From IMG/VR virus record IMGVR_UViG_3300042154_000151, positions 1 to 34,657 of that record: a stretch of DNA of 34,657 nt; one strand, given 5' to 3'. A model generated the notes under the pieces. The model saw only the letters and a list, made by a program, of their open reading frames with translations. It ran no database searches and was not told the DNA's origin. A program made the position numbers and the translations under genes. The number at the start of each line of letters is the position of its first letter. Position 1 is the stretch's first letter. This DNA is from a virus. Below, piece by piece: positions 28,822-34,657 of the stretch.

Positions 28822-29297
28822 TGGCAACCTCATACCCCAAGAGCTTACAAGGTGCGATGGATCAGATGATGTCCGACAGCGACACCAGCGAGTGTCCAGC
28901 ACCCACGCAAGACATCACCCTTAATCTGAAGAACCGCGCCAAGGCGATCACGGCTGCGAAGTACGGTCCAGAGAACCCAGATTTACCTAACGAGGCTTAC
29001 TGGAAGCGCATGGCTGATGAGTGGGATGTGTCTACCGAAGACGCAAAGAAAAGCCGTTGCGGTAACTGCGCAGCGTTCAATGTCTCAGAAGACATCAAGC
29101 AATGTATCGCTGACGGCATCGGAAATGAAGCAGACCCGTGGGGGACTATTGAACTGGCTGACCTCGGCTACTGCCAGATTTTTGATTTTAAATGTGCGTC
29201 TAATCGTAGCTGTAGGGCATGGATTGTCGGTGGTCCGAATACTGGTGAAGCCAAGGACGAGGACATGGAAGAGGACGAGATGGAGGACGAGGAATGA
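28821..29297 (+). CDS. Cysteine-rich protein with acidic tail, possible metal-binding virion protein
   Basis: A 158-residue protein. Residues 80-131 contain six cysteines (C80, C83, C95, C118, C125, C131) in 'RCGNCAAF', 'KQCIADG', 'GYCQIFDFKCASNRSCRAW', a pattern suited to one or two metal or Fe-S sites or disulphides. The C-terminus is a run of Glu/Asp (EDMEEDEMEDEE). The N-terminus (SYPKSLQGAMDQMMSDSDTS) is polar. I have met similar cysteine-rich genes near portal genes of phages with no known role. The stop overlaps the next start by four bases (ATGA). Confidence 0.75.
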   Translation: MATSYPKSLQGAMDQMMSDSDTSECPAPTQDITLNLKNRAKAITAAKYGPENPDLPNEAYWKRMADEWDVSTEDAKKSRCGNCAAFNVSEDIKQCIADGIGNEADPWGTIELADLGYCQIFDFKCASNRSCRAWIVGGPNTGEAKDEDMEEDEMEDEE

Positions 29298-29452
29298 AGA
29301 CTGGACTCTACGAGAATATTCGCGCAAAGAGAGCACGCATCGCTGCTGGCTCTGGCGAGAAGATGAACAAGGTCGGCTCTAAGGCAGCACCGTCTGCTGC
29401 CGACTTTAAGGCTGCTGCCAAGACAGCCAAGAAGCCGAAGGCTAAGAAGTGA
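29294..29452 (+). CDS. Small basic Ala/Lys-rich protein
   Basis: A 52-residue protein easily missed because of its size. It starts in an ATGA overlap and ends in a GTGA overlap. It begins with KTGLYENIRAKRARIAAGSG, followed by EKMNKVGSKAAPSAADF, then an Ala/Lys-rich tail (KAAAKTAKKPKAKK). The Arg/Lys-rich sequence is histone-like and may bind nucleic acid. I know it as a common companion of DUF6321-type genes next to it in viral genomes. No function is known. Confidence 0.78.
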   Translation: MKTGLYENIRAKRARIAAGSGEKMNKVGSKAAPSAADFKAAAKTAKKPKAKK

Positions 29453-29742
29453 GTGCAGCATGGCAACGCAAAGAGGGCAAGTCACCAACTGGTGGCTTGA
29501 ACGCTAAAGGTCGTGCCTCCGCGAAAGCCGAAGGCATGACCTTGAAGCCTCCCGTCAAGTCAGGCGACAACCCCAGACGCGCCAGCTTTTTGGCTCGCAT
29601 GGCGGGGAATGCTGGAGCTGAGTACAAGGACGGTGAAAAGACCCGTCTTCTCTTGAGTCTCAACGCATGGGGTGCGTCCAGCAAGGCAGATGCCAAGGCA
29701 AAAGCCAAGGCGATCACCGCAAGGAATAAGGCTAAGAAGTGA
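29449..29742 (+). CDS. DUF6321-like basic protein
   Basis: A 97-residue protein that begins with GTG at 29449 in a GTGA overlap with the gene before. It contains AAWQRKEGKSPTGGLNAKGR, LKPPVKSGDNPRRASFLARM, and LSLNAWGASSKADAKAKAKA with a basic tail, which match DUF6321 as I recall it. It is strongly basic (many Lys/Arg) and could bind DNA or RNA. It sits between the cysteine-rich gene and the glycosyltransferase, and its end also makes a GTGA overlap. Function unknown. Confidence 0.82.
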   Translation: MSAAWQRKEGKSPTGGLNAKGRASAKAEGMTLKPPVKSGDNPRRASFLARMAGNAGAEYKDGEKTRLLLSLNAWGASSKADAKAKAKAITARNKAKK

Positions 29743-30428
29743 TCCCCATCTGCATATCGACTGTCAACGGCAAGGGATTGCCAGTCCTACTCGAATCCAT
29801 CAAGCAATACGCACCAGAGGCGTTTGTTTACTTGCGTGGCACAGAGAGAGTCGTCTCTGGCTACAAGAACGCAAGGCTAATCTTTGGTGAACCCCGTAAC
29901 TTTGGCGACGATTACAACGAAGTAATCGACGACGCTCTGAAGTACGCACAGGCGTGCATCGTCTGCAATGACGATGTAGTCCTGACACCGACAAGTTACC
30001 AGCGACTCTTGGAAGATGTCGAAGTGATCCGCGAGCTGGAGGTCAATGTCGGCTGGGTTGGCGCAAGAAGTGACTATGTGAGACCAGCTCAAAACATTCG
30101 CTACAACCCCGATGGCGATCACCTAGAGATGTGCAGGTTCAAGTCTGAGCAGTTCATTCGCCATGCCAGCGCCATCGCACCGATCTTTGCATACATAAGC
30201 AGAGACGCATGGCATCACGGCAGATTTCCTCCGATCAACTGGTTTTCTGACGATGTGAGCTGCGCAGACCTCAGTAATCAGGGCTACGAGCACTTTGTCT
30301 CTAGCGCGTATGTCCATCATGTCGGCAGCCAGACAACTGGCGACAACTCAAAACAACTAACTGCCGAGGCAATGCCTTGGGTAAAAGAGCACCGCCCCCA
30401 GTATGTCAAACGATTCTTTGGTACTTAA
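29739..30428 (+). CDS. Glycosyltransferase-like protein (GT-A fold), second copy
   Basis: A 229-residue protein starting with GTG at 29739, coupled by GTGA. Residues 1-30 (IPICISTVNGKGLPVLLESI) are a nucleotide-sugar-binding first strand. Residues 72-82 (ACIVCNDDVVL) give an N-D-D variant of the DxD motif (D78, D79). WFSDDVSCADLSNQGY at about 188-203 is a second acidic site. It ends inside the next gene, which overlaps by 26 bases. It lies 3' of the terminase with a methyltransferase, so both could modify a sugar, a cell-wall polymer or a virion component. The donor and acceptor cannot be told. Confidence 0.82.
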   Translation: MIPICISTVNGKGLPVLLESIKQYAPEAFVYLRGTERVVSGYKNARLIFGEPRNFGDDYNEVIDDALKYAQACIVCNDDVVLTPTSYQRLLEDVEVIRELEVNVGWVGARSDYVRPAQNIRYNPDGDHLEMCRFKSEQFIRHASAIAPIFAYISRDAWHHGRFPPINWFSDDVSCADLSNQGYEHFVSSAYVHHVGSQTTGDNSKQLTAEAMPWVKEHRPQYVKRFFGT

Positions 30429-30936
30429 CTTAGGCTCTGGAAAAGATTTCAGAGACGACTGCATCAACGCAGATATACAACTGCGCGTCAAGCACGACTG
30501 GTTACTCGACATCTGCAATGTGCCTTGGGGCGACGCGATTTCCACAAGGCTCGGAGACTTCGAGGTGCAGCCAGAGATGTTTGACGCAATACTGGCGAAT
30601 GATGTGCTTGAGCACCTGCCCGATCTGGTCGGTGCAATGACGAGCTGTAAGAAGTTATTGAAAACTGGTGGCGAGATGCGCATCCATGTGCCTTATGACT
30701 TGAGCTATGGCGCGTGGCAAGACCCGACTCACCTGAGAGCGTTTAACGAGAAGTCGTGGCTTTATTACACCGACTGGCATTGGTATCTTGGTTGGGAAGA
30801 TCGGTTTTATGTGACCCACTTGGAATTTAGGTTAAATCCCATCGCACAAGACCTAAAATTGACGCAAGAAGAATTACTTAGGACTCCGCGAGCTGTGGAC
30901 TCCATGTTTGTCGTATTGACTAAGGGTACAAAATGA
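30403..30936 (+). CDS. Class I SAM-dependent methyltransferase
   Basis: A 177-residue enzyme. Motif I is LVLNLGSGKDFRDD (residues 6-19), followed by INADIQ with an acidic residue for the SAM ribose. The segment MFDAILANDVLEHLPDL (about 59-75) and LLKTGGEMRIHVPYDLS (about 85-101) are the typical motifs after it. The later DPTHLRAFNEKSWLYY is common in methyltransferases that act on sugars or small molecules (from memory). The gene overlaps the glycosyltransferase by 26 bases and the portal by four (ATGA). The substrate is unknown. Confidence 0.85.
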   Translation: MSNDSLVLNLGSGKDFRDDCINADIQLRVKHDWLLDICNVPWGDAISTRLGDFEVQPEMFDAILANDVLEHLPDLVGAMTSCKKLLKTGGEMRIHVPYDLSYGAWQDPTHLRAFNEKSWLYYTDWHWYLGWEDRFYVTHLEFRLNPIAQDLKLTQEELLRTPRAVDSMFVVLTKGTK

Positions 30937-33125
30937 ACATTACCAACGAGCTGGGATTGAGCACAGACATCGCGTCACAGGTTGACCCGACACTTATGCC
31001 TATGACAGACATGGATTTAGAAGCCATGATGGGTCAAGAGATCACAGACGCTGTGAGCTATATCGACTCTGACTTGAGTCCTATCCGCGCTCGCGGTACT
31101 GAATACTATCGTGGTGATCCTTTTGGCAATGAGGAAGATGGACGCTCGCAAGTCGTGGCGATGGAGGTGCGTGACACCGTGTCTGCCATGCTGCCGTCCT
31201 TGATGCGTGTGTTTTTCTCTACCGAGAACACGGTAGAGTTTGTCCCGCGTGGTCCAGAGGATGTAGAAAACGCACAGCAAGCCACAGACTACTGCAACTA
31301 TGTTTTTAACAATGACAACAACGGTTTTATGGTGGCATACGCCACATTTAAAGACGCTCTTGTAAGGAAGTGTGGCATTGTCAAGGCGTGGATTGAGGAC
31401 ACCGAGTCTGTGCGAATTGAGGAATATTCTGGTCTTGATGACCAGACATTGCAGGTCGTCATGCAAGAGGGCGACGCAGATGTGCAGATCATTGCGAGTT
31501 ACCCAGACGAGAGTATGCAAGGCGCGATGCAGATCGATCCTATGACTGGTCAGCCGTTACCCCCAGCCATGATGCACGATGTGCAGGTCAAGCGCAAGGT
31601 AACTGACAAGCGTATCCATGTGGCGTGCTTACCGCCAGAAGAATTGCTGCTTTCGCGTCAAGCAATGTCGTTTAAGGACGCACCTTTTATCGGTCACCGC
31701 AAGATGGCAACTGTGGCTGAGTTGATCTCTATGGGGTATGACGAAGACGAGGTGATGGACTATGTTGGCTCGTCCGACTTGAATGACAACGAAGAGGCTT
31801 TGGCACGCGCACCGTTGGCAAATAACCAGTATTTCAATGAGAGCGCTAATCCGATGATGCAGCGCGTTCTCTATGTCGAGGGCTACGCTAAGGTTGACTT
31901 TGATGGCGACGGTATCCCTGAGCTGCGCAAGATGTGCTTTATGGGGTCTAGTTACAAGATGGTGCGCAATTTGCCAGCGTCATACATCCCGTTTATTGAA
32001 TTCCCATGTGACCCAGAACCCCACACATCACCACTTGAGGCGATGTCGATCTTTGACATTACGAGAGACTTACAAGAGATCAAGTCCGAAGTCATGCGCA
32101 ATACGCTCGACTCTCTGGCGCAGTCTATCCATCCCCGCACCGTGATCGTTGAGGGTCAGGTCAACATTGACGATGCCTTGAATAACGAGACAGGCGCGAT
32201 CATTCGTGCGCGTGCTCCGAACATGGTGCAGCCGTTGGTGACACCATTCGTTGGACAGGCTGCTTTCCCCGTCCTTGCGTACTTGGACGAGATCAAGGAG
32301 AGTCGCACAGGAATGTCCAAGGCATCTATGGGATTGAACCCAGATGCGTTGCAATCGAGCACAAAGGCTGCCGTGGCTGCCACAGTAAGCGCCAGCCAAG
32401 GACGCATTGAGTTGACTGCGCGTCTCATGGCTGAAGGCATGAGGGAGCTGTTTAAGACGATTCTTTTCTTGGTCACGACGCACCAAGACAAACCACGCAT
32501 GATCCGATTGCGTAACCGTTGGGTGCAGATTGACCCACGCGCTTGGGACAACACGATGGATGTCAACATCAACATCGGTCTGGGCAATGGCGACACCAAT
32601 GAGCGTATCGCAACCATGATGCAGATACTCGCCAAGCAAGAATCCATCATCAACCAGTACGGTCTTGAGAATCCTGTGGTGTCACCACAGATGTATGTGC
32701 GAACCTTGAAGAAGGTCGTCGAACTCTCAGGATTCAAGGACGCATCGAGCTACTTTGCGGACATTCCAGACGGTTGGAAAGCACCGCAAGCACCGCAAAA
32801 GCCAAGCCCAGAAGAGGTTTTGGCGCAGGTGCAAGCCGAGTCGATTAAGGCAGACATCCAGAAAAAGGCTGCCGATCTTGAGTTACAGCGCCAGAAGATG
32901 ATGATGGACGACGACTTCAGACGCGATCAAATGAACCAAGATAGACTACTTCGTCAGTACGAACTTGAGTTAAAGTACAACACACAGGTGAGCACCGCGC
33001 AAATTGTTGCGGAGCAGAATGTCAACCGAGAGGTTGTAAAAGAGCAAAGTGCGTTGGTACAACAGGCGATGGCGCAAGCCCAGCCAGCACCAATGCAACC
33101 CATCAACCCACAAGGAATGGTCTAA
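30933..33125 (+). CDS. Portal protein
   Basis: A 730-residue protein forming the DNA entry/exit ring of the head. The N-terminus has 'RARGTEYYRGDPFGNEEDGR', then SQVVAMEVRDTVSAMLPSL, a classical portal segment, followed by VFFSTENTVEFVPRG. The middle has FVAYATF-like helices, PPEELLLSRQAMSFKDAPFI and SYIPFIEFPCDPEPH. The long C-terminal part is a Gln/Lys/Asp-rich helix (KADIQKKAADLELQRQKMMM) like the barrel of P22-type portals. It stands after the methyltransferase with an ATGA overlap, then a small gene and scaffold. Size and position agree with a podoviral portal. Confidence 0.9.
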   Translation: MNITNELGLSTDIASQVDPTLMPMTDMDLEAMMGQEITDAVSYIDSDLSPIRARGTEYYRGDPFGNEEDGRSQVVAMEVRDTVSAMLPSLMRVFFSTENTVEFVPRGPEDVENAQQATDYCNYVFNNDNNGFMVAYATFKDALVRKCGIVKAWIEDTESVRIEEYSGLDDQTLQVVMQEGDADVQIIASYPDESMQGAMQIDPMTGQPLPPAMMHDVQVKRKVTDKRIHVACLPPEELLLSRQAMSFKDAPFIGHRKMATVAELISMGYDEDEVMDYVGSSDLNDNEEALARAPLANNQYFNESANPMMQRVLYVEGYAKVDFDGDGIPELRKMCFMGSSYKMVRNLPASYIPFIEFPCDPEPHTSPLEAMSIFDITRDLQEIKSEVMRNTLDSLAQSIHPRTVIVEGQVNIDDALNNETGAIIRARAPNMVQPLVTPFVGQAAFPVLAYLDEIKESRTGMSKASMGLNPDALQSSTKAAVAATVSASQGRIELTARLMAEGMRELFKTILFLVTTHQDKPRMIRLRNRWVQIDPRAWDNTMDVNINIGLGNGDTNERIATMMQILAKQESIINQYGLENPVVSPQMYVRTLKKVVELSGFKDASSYFADIPDGWKAPQAPQKPSPEEVLAQVQAESIKADIQKKAADLELQRQKMMMDDDFRRDQMNQDRLLRQYELELKYNTQVSTAQIVAEQNVNREVVKEQSALVQQAMAQAQPAPMQPINPQGMV

Positions 33126-33392
33126 GTGAGCAAACAAGAAGAAGATGTAAGAAAAGGCAAGAAGGCTGAGTCACTAATCGCTGACGAGGCTTTCTCAACT
33201 GCTTTGTTGAAGATGGAGAATGATGCCGTCTGGTTTTGGAAAGATACGAAGCCAGAGGACATCACGAAGAGAGAACACGCTTGGCATATGTTGCGTGCGA
33301 TTGACAACTTCCGAACCGAGATTTCAAAGATCATGGATAACGGGAAAGTCGCACAGCGCCAGATTGAGCGTGAACAAAAGTCGTTGGTGTAA
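33126..33392 (+). CDS. Small protein between portal and scaffold
   Basis: An 88-residue protein that starts with GTG immediately after the portal stop. It is helical and charged (EEDVRKGKKAESLIADEAFS, ENDAVWFWKDTKPEDITKRE, then FRTEISKIMDNGKVAQRQIE). Such small genes are common between portal and scaffold in podoviruses but have no clear name. A head assembly role is a guess. Confidence 0.75.
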   Translation: MSKQEEDVRKGKKAESLIADEAFSTALLKMENDAVWFWKDTKPEDITKREHAWHMLRAIDNFRTEISKIMDNGKVAQRQIEREQKSLV

Positions 33393-33403
33393 AGGACTAG
33401 GAA

Positions 33404-34390
33404 ATGGAAATAACCCAAACCCCTATGTCTGTGGCTGATGCAGCCAGTGCTCTTGATCAGATGATGTTGCCGTTAGACGGAGAACAGCAGAAAACTGACA
33501 AGGCGCGTTTGACTGAGGAAGAAAACTCCGAGGTCGCGGTCTCTGTAGATGAAGAACTCGATGTGCAAGACGACGAATTGAGTGACGAAACGACAGAGGA
33601 ACAGTCTGAAGAAGGTGAAGAAACCGACGAAGAAGAAAAGCCAACCGAGGTCTACACCGTCAAAGTTGACGGTAAAGAGGTCGAGGTAACGCTAGACGAA
33701 CTTCAAAAAGGATATTCCCGTACTCAGGACTACACACGAAAGACGCAACAGATCGCTGAGACCCGTAAGGCTGTCGAAGCAGAGGCTAGTGCGATTCGTG
33801 CCGAGCGTGAACAGTACGCCCAGTTATTGGGAGCGTTGCAACAGCAACTTGAGACGACTGAAGTACCAATAGATATGGATCGTCTTCGAGATGAAGACCC
33901 TATCGAATGGGTAAGACAGTCGGAGATTAGGCGACAGAAGCAAGAAAAACTCGCAGCTATTCAGTTTGAGCAGCAGCGACTTTCTCAGCTAACAGCGCAA
34001 CAAAGAGCACAGGAGATGAACGCTCACCTTGCGACACAGCAAGAAGCCCTGATCCAAGCCGTACCTGAGTGGAAAGATTCCAAGAAGGCACAGGCTGAAA
34101 AGGCTCTACTCGTCGAATTCGGAAAAAAGATCGGATTTAGCGATGATGAACTCAAGAATGTCTATGACCACAGAGCTGTCATTGCGTTGCGTAAAGCAGC
34201 GCTCTATGACCAGATGATGTCCAAGCGTGGACAGATCAAGCCAGTCGTCAACAACGGTCCTCGCCCCGCCAAGCCTAGTGCAGCAGGTCGCGTCTCCACA
34301 ACAACTGAAAGTACACGCGCAAAACAGCGTCTTGCAAAGTCAGGTCGCGTCAATGACGCTGCCTCCGCAATAGAACTTCTTTTGAAATAG
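33404..34390 (+). CDS. Scaffold-like head assembly protein
   Basis: A 328-residue protein. Residues 40-82 are extremely acidic (EELDVQDDELSDETTEEQSE). The region YTVKVDGKEVEVTLDELQKG, then YSRTQDYTRKTQQIAETRKA is a small alpha/beta segment and a helix, as in T7 gp9-type scaffolds. A long coiled coil follows (EAEASAIRAEREQYAQLLGA). The basic C-terminus (PRPAKPSAAGRVSTTTESTR) would contact the capsid. It is the gene before the capsid, as expected, and would guide shell assembly and then leave. Confidence 0.87.
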   Translation: MEITQTPMSVADAASALDQMMLPLDGEQQKTDKARLTEEENSEVAVSVDEELDVQDDELSDETTEEQSEEGEETDEEEKPTEVYTVKVDGKEVEVTLDELQKGYSRTQDYTRKTQQIAETRKAVEAEASAIRAEREQYAQLLGALQQQLETTEVPIDMDRLRDEDPIEWVRQSEIRRQKQEKLAAIQFEQQRLSQLTAQQRAQEMNAHLATQQEALIQAVPEWKDSKKAQAEKALLVEFGKKIGFSDDELKNVYDHRAVIALRKAALYDQMMSKRGQIKPVVNNGPRPAKPSAAGRVSTTTESTRAKQRLAKSGRVNDAASAIELLLK

Positions 34391-34399
34391 GACACTCAA

Positions 34400-34657
34400 A
34401 TGGCAATCGTAACCAACACCTTTACAACCTTTGATGCAAAGGGTATCCGCGAGGACTTATCCAACATCATCACTAACATCGCTCCCGAAGAGACTCCTTA
34501 CATGAGCAACATCGGTCGTGAGTCAATCAGCAACTCATTGTTTGAGTGGCAGACTGACACATTGGCTTCTGCTGCTGCTAACAAGCAGTTAGAGGGCGAC
34601 GATGTAACTTCTTTCGATAGCGTTACTGCTACTGTGCGTTTGCAAAACTATGCACAG
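34400..34657 (+). CDS. Major capsid protein, N-terminal part (continues at base 1)
   Basis: The true start of the capsid gene: ATG at 34400 with AGGACAC just upstream, ten bases after the scaffold stop. It encodes AIVTNTFTTFDAKGIREDLS, then NIITNIAPEETPY, and then the segment repeated at bases 2-160. Joined through the circle it gives a 320-residue protein. The frame runs off the window end and is not truly truncated. Confidence 0.9.
   Translation, partial: MAIVTNTFTTFDAKGIREDLSNIITNIAPEETPYMSNIGRESISNSLFEWQTDTLASAAANKQLEGDDVTSFDSVTATVRLQNYAQ
34498..34657. repeat. Terminal redundancy, right copy
   Basis: Same 160 bases as at 1-160, apart from T at 34624 in place of A at 127. In the capsid frame this is GTT versus GTA, both valine. 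Confidence 0.97.

Noticed and set aside
32070-32737. Two open frames of about 190 codons on the minus strand of the portal gene
   Set aside because: They overlap each other and a well supported portal gene; composition is that of an antisense shadow.

Overview
This window is one complete, circular genome of a tailed bacteriophage of about 34.5 kb. Bases 1-160 reappear as bases 34498-34657 with one silent mismatch, so the ends are where a circular (or terminally redundant) molecule was cut open, inside the major capsid gene. Several things point to a podovirus-like, short-tailed phage of a Gram-negative bacterium. There is no tape-measure, sheath or baseplate gene. The order terminase - portal - scaffold - capsid - adaptor - fibres - lysis - nozzle - internal virion proteins resembles the P22/T7 plan. 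The lysis block has a T7-like holin, a second holin family and an M15-type peptidase. I cannot name the host; a freshwater or marine proteobacterium, perhaps a betaproteobacterium, is a guess from the overall flavour of the genes.

Layout. (a) 26342-34657 running on into 1-3701, + strand: small and large terminase, a run of small coupled basic genes, a glycosyltransferase, a methyltransferase, portal, scaffold, capsid, a strong terminator, a second glycosyltransferase, a head-tail adaptor and small structural genes. (b) 3711-8208: an HNH/AP2 homing endonuclease, a C1q-type fibre, a lysis cassette of overlapping membrane genes and the M15 peptidase, then a second C1q-like fibre. (c) 8218-16269: a nozzle/stabilisation-like tail protein, then four or five large Ala/Gly/Gln-rich proteins in the position of T7 internal virion proteins. 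The last of these carries a putative ADP-ribosyltransferase-like domain. (d) 16266-20349, - strand: a leftward operon of about 13 small genes, nearly all linked by ATGA-type overlaps. It holds a 2-oxoglutarate oxygenase, a second HNH/AP2 endonuclease, a two-HTH XRE repressor and several tiny genes. (e) 20349-20609: a divergent control region with a palindromic operator, opposed promoters and a structured leader/sRNA ending in a strong terminator. (f) 20609-26284, + strand: a Cro-like HTH protein, RuvC resolvase, PD-(D/E)XK nuclease, an SSB-like protein, primase-helicase, an iteron/hairpin block and an unknown protein.

How it fits together. The phage makes its own primase-helicase, SSB, resolvase and nuclease but shows no DNA polymerase, RNA polymerase or integrase, so it must borrow host enzymes. 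Two perfect DnaA boxes upstream of the large terminase, and an iteron cluster just after the primase-helicase, are candidate origins. With a repressor/Cro-like switch and no integrase, the set suggests either a strictly lytic phage with a regulatory switch or one kept as an extrachromosomal plasmid-like prophage. That lifestyle is an inference. The most unusual points are the interleaved GACAGG/CCTGTC leader, the origin candidates, the ART-like ejected protein, and AT-richer inserts (two HNH genes, a fibre tip and the ART region) that look like recent acquisitions.
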